Below are positions 6,817 through 11,942 of a stretch of DNA of 11,942 bases, piece by piece. The position numbers and the translations under genes are program-made. The notes under the pieces were generated by a model. That model was not told the origin of the DNA. It worked only from the letters and a program-made list of their open reading frames with translations, and made no database searches. Source of the stretch: Holophaga sp. (GTDB lineage: Bacteria; Acidobacteriota; Holophagae; Holophagales; Holophagaceae). The stretch is from NCBI GenBank assembly GCA_031292735.1, contig JARLGP010000024.1, positions 1 to 11,942 of the forward strand, written 5' to 3'. Every line of letters starts with the position of its first letter. The first letter of the stretch is position 1.

Positions 6817-7284
6817 ATGAACGTTGGTTCAGCCACCTCCCAGAGCATCTACGGTTATCAGGCGGCGCTGACGGCGCCGCAGGCCCAGCCCGCGGCCGCC
6901 GTGGCCGATCCCAACGCCGGCGGCGCCACGGCGCAGCCGGACGCCACCGGGGGGCTGGACACCAACTCGGGCACCGCGCTCCTGGCCAGCCTGGGCAGCG
7001 GGCCGCAGGCTGCCACGGCCTCCAGCGGCAGCGCGTCCCTGGCCATCGCCGCCTACCAGTCCCAGCAGTCCTATCCGGTTTCGGCCCCCGCGGCCCAGGG
7101 CAGCCCCTCCGCCACCCCCACCACCACCGTCGCCGTGGCCGACAGCACCCCCAACACCCAGGTTCCCGCCGTGGCGCCGGCCCTCACCACCGAGGCCGCC
7201 AGCCAGGATCCCAGCACCAACCCCGCCCTGCAGCAGGCGCTCCAGGCCTCCCTCAACCCGGCCAACGTGAGCCTGCTCGCCTGA
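6817..7284 (+). CDS. Ala/Ser/Thr/Pro/Gln-rich protein with no basic residues
   Basis: I do not recognise this 155-residue protein. It contains no Lys, Arg, His, Cys, Trp or Phe, and its only Met is the start. It carries only about five Asp and one Glu, so it should be acidic and largely disordered. Ala, Gln, Ser, Thr and Pro dominate. The N-terminal MNVGSATSQSIYGYQAAL and the C-terminal ALQQALQASLNPANVSLLA could form short helices; the centre is Pro/Thr/Ser-rich. There is no classical signal peptide or membrane helix. The ATG at 6817 has AAGGA 7 nt upstream. The protein is followed 56 nt later by folE on the same strand, with no convincing terminator between. The clear frame, good ribosome site and strong composition bias support a real gene. 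A role as a linker, secreted or structural protein is speculation. Confidence 0.7.
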   Translation: MNVGSATSQSIYGYQAALTAPQAQPAAAVADPNAGGATAQPDATGGLDTNSGTALLASLGSGPQAATASSGSASLAIAAYQSQQSYPVSAPAAQGSPSATPTTTVAVADSTPNTQVPAVAPALTTEAASQDPSTNPALQQALQASLNPANVSLLA

Positions 7285-7340
7285 GTTTTGGCCCCAAGCG
7301 GGCCAGACGGTGGCACCCTGGAAGGGATCGAGGGGGAATC

Positions 7341-7916
7341 ATGGCCTTCAACGGTGAAAAAGCGGCTCTGGCGGTGCGGGCTCTCCTGGAGGGTCTGGGT
7401 TTCGACCCGGATTCCGCGGAGCTCAAGGACACTCCCGCCCGGGTGGCGGACTACTGGGCCGAACGGCTGGCGGGCTACGCCATGAACCCCGCCGACGAGC
7501 TGCGCGCCCTTCCCGGCGAGCTCAGCCCCTGCCCGGTGCTGCTGGAGCGGGTGCCGTTCGTGAGCACCTGCGAGCACCACCTGGCCCCGTTTTCCGGCTT
7601 CGCCACCATCGGCTACCTGCCCGGGGCCGGCGGCACCGTGGGCCTGTCCAAGCTGGTGCGGGTGGTGCAGGGCTTCGCCAACCGGCTCCAGGTCCAGGAG
7701 CGCATGACCTGCCAGATCGCCCAGGCCCTGGAGACCCACCTGCGCCCCGACGCCTGGGGGGTGCGCCTGGTGGCGGTGCACACCTGCATGTCGCACCGGG
7801 GGGTGAAGACCCCCGAGGTGCCGGTGAGCACCGTGCTGCTGGGCGGGCGTTGGCTGGCCGAACCGCCTGCCGCCTTCCAGTCCGCCCGCTCTATCTCCCC
7901 TGATCCAGGATTTTAA
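7341..7916 (+). CDS. folE: GTP cyclohydrolase I
   Basis: FolE converts GTP to 7,8-dihydroneopterin triphosphate, the entry to tetrahydrofolate (and often queuosine) synthesis. The 191-residue protein carries the zinc and active-site motif STCEHHLAPFSG (75-86, with Cys77 and His79/His80), the second zinc cysteine in HTCMSHRGVK (Cys149), and the family core VGLSKLVRVVQGFANRLQVQERMTCQIAQAL (100-130). It is shorter than the E. coli enzyme (222 residues) at the N terminus, as in many bacteria. The ATG at 7341 is preceded by AGGGGG about 5 nt away; an upstream in-frame continuation has no gene-like sequence. Its last codons overlap a Fur-box-like sequence that precedes the superoxide dismutase gene. 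It is the zinc-dependent type I form, not the FolE2 type. Confidence 0.96.
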   Translation: MAFNGEKAALAVRALLEGLGFDPDSAELKDTPARVADYWAERLAGYAMNPADELRALPGELSPCPVLLERVPFVSTCEHHLAPFSGFATIGYLPGAGGTVGLSKLVRVVQGFANRLQVQERMTCQIAQALETHLRPDAWGVRLVAVHTCMSHRGVKTPEVPVSTVLLGGRWLAEPPAAFQSARSISPDPGF

Positions 7917-7927
7917 TAATCATTTGA
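7909..7927. promoter_or_regulatory. Fur-box-like sequence upstream of superoxide dismutase
   Basis: Compared by hand with the 19-bp Fur consensus GATAATGATAATCATTATC, this site matches 13 of 19 positions, including nine consecutive bases ATAATCATT. It spans the folE stop codon and lies 66 nt upstream of the SOD start. It is a rare AT-rich patch in a GC-rich window. Iron-responsive control of a superoxide dismutase is well known in other bacteria. Binding here is inferred and no fur gene is in the window. Confidence 0.4.
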
Positions 7928-7992
7928 GCTTTTGCCGTCCAAACCGGAGTAGGATTAAACCGGCGCTTACGCGCAAGTGGACGGAGGATTTC

Positions 7993-8571
7993 ATGGCCTA
8001 TACAGCCAAGAACTATGATCACTTGAAAGGTGGGGCCCTCAAGGGTTTCAGCGACAGCCAGTTGGAGCAGCACTTCTCCCTGTACAAGGGATACGTGGCG
8101 AAACTCAACGAGATCGAAGAGAAGCTCGCGGTGGCGGACAACACCAAGTCCAATTATTCATTCAATGAATACAGCGAGCTGAAGCGCCGGGAGGCCGTCC
8201 CGTTCAACGGCTCCTTCCTGCATGAGCTGTATTTCGAGAACCTGGGCGCCAACGCCACCCTGTCCCCGGACCTGCTCAAGGCCATGGAGGCCCAGGGCGG
8301 CAAGGAGAAGATCCTCGCCGACCTCAAGGCCGCGGCCCTGCTCGGCCCGGGCTGGGCCCTGCTCACCCGCAACCGCAGGGACGGCAAGCTGCACACCTAC
8401 TTCATCGCCGAGCACCACCTGGGCCTGCCCATCGAGCAGGACCTGCTGCTGGTGCTGGACAGCTGGGAGCACGCCTACATGGTCGACTACGGCATCAAGC
8501 GCCCCGACTACGTCAACGCGTTCCTGGAGAACATCAACTGGGGCGAGGTCTCCCGCCGCTTCGCCAAGTAG
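7993..8571 (+). CDS. Fe/Mn-type superoxide dismutase
   Basis: This 192-residue enzyme of the iron/manganese superoxide dismutase family converts superoxide to oxygen and hydrogen peroxide. No signal peptide is visible, so it should be cytoplasmic. The four metal ligands are present: His27 (QHFSLYKGYV), His77 (NGSFLHELYFENL), Asp156 and His160 (DSWEHAYMVDY). GPGWALL (118-124) and RPDYVNAFLENINW (170-183) are also typical. The segment FIAEHHLGLP (137-146) resembles the ENHFQNHIAEIP region I recall from Sulfolobus SOD, where a histidine takes the place of the second-sphere glutamine. Metal preference (Fe, Mn or either) cannot be read safely. The ATG at 7993 is chosen because GGAGG lies 5 nt ahead; an in-frame start at 7924 would add a non-conserved 23-residue leader. 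A strong terminator follows. Confidence 0.93.
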   Translation: MAYTAKNYDHLKGGALKGFSDSQLEQHFSLYKGYVAKLNEIEEKLAVADNTKSNYSFNEYSELKRREAVPFNGSFLHELYFENLGANATLSPDLLKAMEAQGGKEKILADLKAAALLGPGWALLTRNRRDGKLHTYFIAEHHLGLPIEQDLLLVLDSWEHAYMVDYGIKRPDYVNAFLENINWGEVSRRFAK

Positions 8572-8589
8572 TTTCCGCAAGGCTCCCCG

Positions 8590-8620
8590 AACCTGCCCCG
8601 ATCCCGGGGCAGGTTTTTTT
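8590..8620 (+). terminator. Rho-independent terminator of the superoxide dismutase gene
   Basis: A perfect 11-bp stem (AACCTGCCCCG with CGGGGCAGGTT) and an ATCC loop are followed by seven T residues, 18 nt after the SOD stop. On the opposite strand there is no T-tract, so it should not terminate the convergent transporter transcript, whose stop codon is only 4 nt away. Confidence 0.95.
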
Positions 8621-8623
8621 GGG

Positions 8624-9469
8624 TCACCGCGGCCGGGCAATGTAGATGCCCGCCAGGATCAGCAGGCCGCCCCCCGCCTGGATGAGCGTGACCGGCTCGC
8701 CCAGGATGGCCCAGGCCAGGCAGGCCGCGGCGATGGCCTCCAGGAAGATCACCAGCGCGGAGAAGGCCGCCGGCAGGTGGCCCAGGGCCACGGACAGAAG
8801 CCCCTGGCCACCGGCATGGCTGATCCAGGCCATGGCCACCAGGGCGGCCAGGCCGTGCAGGGAGCGCGGCAGCAGCTGGTGTTCCAGCAGCAGCGCGGTC
8901 GCCAGCAGCAGGGCCGCGGAGATCAGGCTGGCCTCGAAGGTGACCCGGGCGGCGGTGCGGTCCTTGCGGGCCGCCTGCACCGCTAGGAAGTACAGTCCGA
9001 AGAAGAGGCCGGTGACCAGCCCGTAGAAGTCCCCCAGGGCGGTGCCGACCTTGGCCTGGAGGCTCTGGGCCAGGAGCGCGGCGCCGCCCAGGATGCACAG
9101 CCCCAGGCCGCCCAGCAGGACCGCCGAGGCGCGCTTGCGAAAAAGCAGCCAGCCGAACACCACCACCCAGATGGGCGCCAGGGTGGCGAACAGGGTGGCG
9201 TTGGCCACCGTGGTGGTGAAGATCGACAGATGCCAGAAGAACAGGTCGGCGGCGAAGGCCAGCCCGGCCCACAGGGTCGGCATGGAAAACGACCGGACTG
9301 CCGGCCGCCCGTGCTCGCTGATCCGCATCCAGCAGTACAGCACCGGCAGGGCCAGCGTCACCCGCCAGAAGGCGCTGGTGAACGGCCCCACGTCGGCCAG
9401 GCGCACGAAGATGGGCGAACAGCCCATGACCAGGGCGGCCACCACCAGCGCCAGGAACGGCGCCACCAT
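8624..9469 (-). CDS. EamA/DMT-family transporter
   Basis: This 281-residue inner-membrane protein has about ten hydrophobic helices in two homologous halves of the EamA (drug/metabolite transporter) type. The first half opens with VAALVMGCSPIFVRLA and has FWRVTLALPVL and ANATLFATLAPIWVVVFGWLLFRKR. The second half has GDFYGLVTGLFFGLYFLAVQ and ends in EAIAAACLAWAILGEPVTLIQAGGGLLILAGIYIARPR, with the hallmark GEP before the last helix. Substrates of such permeases range from amino acids to nucleotides and cannot be predicted here. The ATG at 9469 has GGAAAAGC before it, a weak ribosome site; in-frame TTG and GTG codons lie just upstream. It follows the alpha/beta hydrolase by 35 nt and is probably co-transcribed with it. 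No terminator for this strand is visible. Confidence 0.9.
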   Translation of the reverse strand: MVAPFLALVVAALVMGCSPIFVRLADVGPFTSAFWRVTLALPVLYCWMRISEHGRPAVRSFSMPTLWAGLAFAADLFFWHLSIFTTTVANATLFATLAPIWVVVFGWLLFRKRASAVLLGGLGLCILGGAALLAQSLQAKVGTALGDFYGLVTGLFFGLYFLAVQAARKDRTAARVTFEASLISAALLLATALLLEHQLLPRSLHGLAALVAMAWISHAGGQGLLSVALGHLPAAFSALVIFLEAIAAACLAWAILGEPVTLIQAGGGLLILAGIYIARPR

Positions 9470-9504
9470 GCTTTTCCGCCCGGAGGCCACTGACAATGAT
9501 TCGC

Positions 9505-10503
9505 TCAATGAGAAGTCCCCGTGGCGAGCGGCGCGCTGACCGCGAGCAGATGGCCCAGGTAGTGTTCCAGGGCGTAATCCAGCCAGCGGTAGCCGGCCAG
9601 GTTGCGGCTCAGGTAGCCCATGTGCCCGCCGAACGGTTCGGCGTGCAGGTGGACGGCGGGAGCGAGGGTGTATTTCAGCAGGTCGCCCCCCGGGGCGAAG
9701 GGATCGTCCAGGGAGGTCAGGATGACGCTGGGCACCTGGATCCGCTTCAGGTGGGGGCCGCTGGAGCACTCGGCGTAGTAGGCTTCCCGGCTGGGGAAGC
9801 CGCCCTGGGGCGCGGTGTAGACGGCATCGAAGTCGCGCAGGTTGCCGGTGGGGGGCAGCGGCCGGGCGCCGGGCCGACGCATCACCTCGACCCGCAGCCG
9901 GCGAACGAAGTATTTGTCGTAGCACCGGTTGAAGCCCGTCACCAGGCGCCGGGAGCAGGCCTCCAGGTCCACCGGGGGGTTCACCGCGATGGCCCGGTCC
10001 GGCAGGTCCGCCCCGCCCTGGCCCAGGAGCAGCAGCAGCATGTTGGCGCTGATGGAAAAGCCCATGGCCACCTGCAGCTGGCCGGGGAAGCGGGCGCGGG
10101 CGAAGCGCACCACCGCCGCCAGGTCCTGGGTGGAACCGCTGTTGTAGGAATGCCGGGACCATCCGGCGCCCTCGCCGGCGCCCCGGTGGTTCACCGCCAG
10201 CACGCCGTGGCCCATGGCATGGAACCGGGCCGCCGCCCGCTGCAGGTAGTGGCCGTCGGCGCTGCCGCCCAGGCCGTGGAACAGCAGCACCAGCACGCCG
10301 GTGCGGCCTTCCAGCGCCCGCACGGCCAGGGCGTCGCCGTCCTCCAGCTCCAGCCGGATGGGCTTCCAGGGCAGCTGCGGGACGGGGCTGGGCAGGTAGT
10401 TGGCGGCGATGGTCTGCAGGTGGGGGCCCCGGGCCCAGAAGGGCGGATCGCAGCCCAGGGTCGGCCGAGCCAGGTTGATGCAATGATCATGAAGTTCGCC
10501 CAT
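9505..10503 (-). CDS. YheT-like alpha/beta hydrolase
   Basis: This 332-residue alpha/beta hydrolase belongs to the YheT/COG0429 group, putative esterases of unknown physiological substrate. Family marks are PFWARGPHLQTIAANYLP (21-38), the oxyanion-hole motif HGLGG (76-80), VNHRGAGEG (104-112), HSYNSGSTQDL (118-128), nucleophile Ser150 in GFSISAN, acid Asp266 or Asp267 in SLDDPF, and the catalytic His294 in FGGHMGYL. The nucleophile elbow is odd: it reads G-F-S-I-S where the family usually has G-F-S-L-G. The ATG at 10503 gives the normal length; GGAAG lies very close before it. A TTG at 10539 would add 12 non-conserved residues. The EamA transporter follows, which suggests a shared transcript but not an obvious joint function. 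Confidence 0.9.
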   Translation of the reverse strand: MGELHDHCINLARPTLGCDPPFWARGPHLQTIAANYLPSPVPQLPWKPIRLELEDGDALAVRALEGRTGVLVLLFHGLGGSADGHYLQRAAARFHAMGHGVLAVNHRGAGEGAGWSRHSYNSGSTQDLAAVVRFARARFPGQLQVAMGFSISANMLLLLLGQGGADLPDRAIAVNPPVDLEACSRRLVTGFNRCYDKYFVRRLRVEVMRRPGARPLPPTGNLRDFDAVYTAPQGGFPSREAYYAECSSGPHLKRIQVPSVILTSLDDPFAPGGDLLKYTLAPAVHLHAEPFGGHMGYLSRNLAGYRWLDYALEHYLGHLLAVSAPLATGTSH

Positions 10504-10561
10504 GACTTCCAGGCTAGCCCATTCCCGGCCGCATCCCAAACCGGCATCCGGTTCGTGAAGA

Positions 10562-10590
10562 TTTCAGCTCTGGAGGTCCGAAAATAAACT
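10562..10590 (+). promoter_or_regulatory. Weak candidate promoter for the cytochrome gene
   Basis: TTTCAG (three of six to the -35 consensus) is separated by 17 nt from TAAACT (four of six to -10), in the only AT-rich part of the gap between the divergent hydrolase and cytochrome genes. The match is weak; TATTCT at 10590-10595 is an alternative -10 without a -35. The 151-nt gap (10504-10654) has to hold promoters for both genes. Confidence 0.25.
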
Positions 10591-10619
10591 ATTCTCTTTT
10601 TTCAACGTTCGCCACGATC

Positions 10620-10637
10620 CCCACCTTACGGGGTGGG
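10620..10637 (+). promoter_or_regulatory. Leader hairpin just ahead of the cytochrome ribosome site
   Basis: CCCACC and GGTGGG form a perfect 6-bp GC-rich stem with a 6-nt loop (TTACGG). It ends 7 nt before the AGGAGG ribosome site of the cytochrome. It is followed by CCTTTCC, not a proper T-tract, so it is more likely a leader structure than a terminator. It could affect mRNA stability or translation. Confidence 0.35.
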
Positions 10638-10654
10638 CCTTTCCAGGAGGCACC

Positions 10655-10894
10655 ATGCGCCTTTCCTCAATGATTCTCACCGCCACCACCTTCCTGGCGC
10701 TTGCCGTTCCCTCCGTGGCCAAGCCTGCTTTCGTCGCCAAGGCCAAGGCCGCCGGGATCGACGACGCCAAGTGCGTCACCTGCCACACCAAGATGGGCGC
10801 CAAGGACCTCAACGAAGTGGGCACCTTCGCCAAGGGCACCGAGAAGAACGGCGAGCCGGATTTCGCCGCCGTCAAGAAGCACATCAAGAAGTAG
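10655..10894 (+). CDS. Very small exported c-type cytochrome, single heme site
   Basis: This 79-residue protein has a clear signal peptide: a basic start, a hydrophobic stretch LTATTFLALAVPSVA, and likely cleavage after Ala22. That leaves a mature periplasmic protein of about 57 residues. It has one heme c attachment motif, Cys40-Val-Thr-Cys43-His44. The mature part is rich in Lys and charged. No Met lies at the usual distant position for a class I cytochrome: Met47 is only three residues from the heme His, and His76 near the C terminus is the other candidate sixth ligand. It is smaller than most monoheme cytochromes, which suggests a minimal electron carrier or a domain that works in a complex. 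The ATG at 10655 has AGGAGG 4 nt upstream. A terminator follows 22 nt after the stop, so it is a single-gene transcript. Confidence 0.85.
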   Translation: MRLSSMILTATTFLALAVPSVAKPAFVAKAKAAGIDDAKCVTCHTKMGAKDLNEVGTFAKGTEKNGEPDFAAVKKHIKK

Positions 10895-10915
10895 TCCCGA
10901 GCTCTTTCCGGCCGC

Positions 10916-10948
10916 CAAGGCCCGGCCGTCGCCGGGCCTTGATCTTTT
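10916..10948 (+). terminator. Rho-independent terminator of the cytochrome gene
   Basis: An 11-bp perfect stem (CAAGGCCCGGC with GCCGGGCCTTG) and a CGTC loop are followed by TCTTTT. The T-tract overlaps the stop codon of the convergent murC gene by one base. There is no T-tract on the other strand, so it should act only on the plus-strand transcript. Confidence 0.85.
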
Positions 10949-11942
10949 CAGGGCAGGTCCAGGAAGGCCGGCCCCACCGAGGTGATGTTGCCGGCGCCCA
11001 GGGTCATGACCAGATCGCCGGGGGCGGTGACCTTGTCCAGCTCCTGGGCCAGATCCTCCACCCGGGGCACGTAGATGGCCTCCCGCTGGCCGTGGGCGAG
11101 GATGGCGTCCACCACCGAACGCCCGGTGAGGCCGGGGATGGGCGGCTCGCTGGCGGCATAGATGTCGGTGACCAGCACCAGGTCGGCGTCGAAGAAGGCC
11201 TGGCCGAACTCCTCCAGCAGGGCCTGGGTGCGGGTGTAGCGGTGCGGCTGGAAGGCCACCACCAGGCGCCGCCCCGGGAAGCCCTCGCGGGCGGCCCTGA
11301 GGGTGGCGGCGATCTCGGTGGGATGGTGGCCGTAGTCGTCCACCACCAGCACGCCGTTGCGCTCGCCGCGCTTCTGGAAGCGGCGGTCGGCGCCGGTGAA
11401 GTTGGCCAGGCTGGCCCGGATCACCTCGCGCTCCACGCCCAGTTCCAGGGCCACGCCGATGGTGGCCAGGGCGTTGAGCACCATGTGGTGGCCGGGGATG
11501 CCCAGGGAGAACTCGCCCAGGTCCTCGCCGTAGGCCCGCACCTTGAAGTGGGCACGCCAGCCGTCCATGCGCAGGTCCAGGCCGCGGATGTCCACCTGGG
11601 GGTTGGTGCCGTAGGTGCGCACCTGGCGCTTGAGGCGGGGCCGGAGGGCGGCCACGTTGGGATCATCCATGCACACGAAGACCGAGCCGTAGAAGGGCAC
11701 CTTGTTCCCGAAGGCGGCGAAGGCGTCCATGATCTCGCCCAGGTCCGCGTAGTGGTCCAGGTGCTCCCGGTCCACGTTGGTGATGACGCCGATGGTGGGG
11801 GAGAGAAGGAGGAAGCTGCCGTCGGACTCGTCGGCCTCGGCCACCAGGAAGGGGCCCTTGCCGAGCTTGGCGTTGCTGCCGATGGCGCCCAGCTTGCCGC
11901 CGATGACGATGGTGGGGTCGATCCCGCCCTGGCTCAGCACCT
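10948..11942 (-). CDS. murC: UDP-N-acetylmuramate--L-alanine ligase, N terminus cut by window edge
   Basis: MurC adds L-alanine to UDP-MurNAc using ATP, the first step in building the peptidoglycan peptide, in the cytoplasm. About 331 residues are present and the frame runs off the window, so the UDP-binding domain and the GTHGKTT ATP loop (about the first 120-130 residues) lie outside. The central ligase domain shows LVAEADESDGSFL and VITNVDREHLDHY. The C-terminal domain shows FTGADRRFQ, VDDYGHHPTEI, VAFQPHRYTRT and DIYAASEPPIPG, all typical of MurC rather than MurD, MurE or MurF. The end of the protein (LVMTLGAGNITSVG) is also typical. Its stop codon overlaps the T-tract of the convergent cytochrome terminator. 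Other mur/fts genes would be expected upstream, beyond the window. No terminator on this strand is visible. Confidence 0.96.
   Translation of the reverse strand, partial: VLSQGGIDPTIVIGGKLGAIGSNAKLGKGPFLVAEADESDGSFLLLSPTIGVITNVDREHLDHYADLGEIMDAFAAFGNKVPFYGSVFVCMDDPNVAALRPRLKRQVRTYGTNPQVDIRGLDLRMDGWRAHFKVRAYGEDLGEFSLGIPGHHMVLNALATIGVALELGVEREVIRASLANFTGADRRFQKRGERNGVLVVDDYGHHPTEIAATLRAAREGFPGRRLVVAFQPHRYTRTQALLEEFGQAFFDADLVLVTDIYAASEPPIPGLTGRSVVDAILAHGQREAIYVPRVEDLAQELDKVTAPGDLVMTLGAGNITSVGPAFLDLP

Noticed and set aside
7289..7305. Hairpin TGGCCC-CAAGC-GGGCCA between the 6817 gene and folE, considered as a terminator
   Set aside because: The stem is only 6 bp and is followed by GACGGTGG with no T-tract on either strand.
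8624..10483. Apparent 619-codon minus-strand fusion of a hydrolase-region frame with the EamA transporter
   Set aside because: The upstream half is in the wrong frame for the alpha/beta hydrolase and is low-complexity. The real transporter starts at the ATG at 9469.
10504..10539. Extension of the alpha/beta hydrolase to a TTG at 10539
   Set aside because: The added 12 residues have no family similarity and TTG lacks a ribosome site; the ATG at 10503 gives the usual family length.

Overview
The window is 11.9 kb of GC-rich bacterial chromosome, densely packed with genes and with strong Shine-Dalgarno sites, mostly of the GGAGG/AGGAG type. It holds twelve genes I can support. Eight are on the minus strand and four on the plus strand. 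Core housekeeping genes (purM, folE, murC) are mixed with accessory genes. No rRNA, tRNA, CRISPR array or insertion sequence is visible. A tiny secreted c-type cytochrome, a sulfolobus-like Fe/Mn superoxide dismutase and Ala/Pro-biased codon use would fit a Gram-negative such as a Holophagae/Geothrix-type Acidobacteriota. That taxonomic guess is an inference and is not proven by any marker here.

Layout. (1) 1-2409, minus: a 670-residue exported or membrane-anchored protein with propeller-like strands, followed 30 nt later by a DUF302 protein; probably one transcript. (2) 2410-2640: non-coding, with two small inverted repeats. (3) 2641-4604, minus: a short-chain dehydrogenase and, upstream of it, a class II Fic AMP-transferase with its own C-terminal winged helix. 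The 74-nt gap in front of the Fic gene is almost entirely a six-unit GGGTGTAA-type direct-repeat array. (4) 4605-6732, minus: purM followed by an acyltransferase-3 membrane protein. (5) 6817-8620, plus: a low-complexity protein with no Lys, Arg or His, then folE, then superoxide dismutase behind a Fur-box-like sequence. This block closes with a textbook rho-independent terminator. (6) 8624-10503, minus: a YheT-like alpha/beta hydrolase followed by an EamA-type transporter. (7) 10655-10948, plus: the minimal cytochrome with its terminator. (8) 10948-11942, minus: the C-terminal three quarters of murC, cut by the window edge.

The most distinctive signals are the phased repeat array at the fic start (three units spaced 12 and 10 bp, repeated once at a 39-bp period), the basic-residue-free protein, the minimal cytochrome, and the SOD with an archaeal-like second-sphere histidine and a candidate iron-responsive operator. 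I did not find a convincing multi-gene novel system. The fic gene with its array is the best candidate for a self-contained, undescribed regulatory module.
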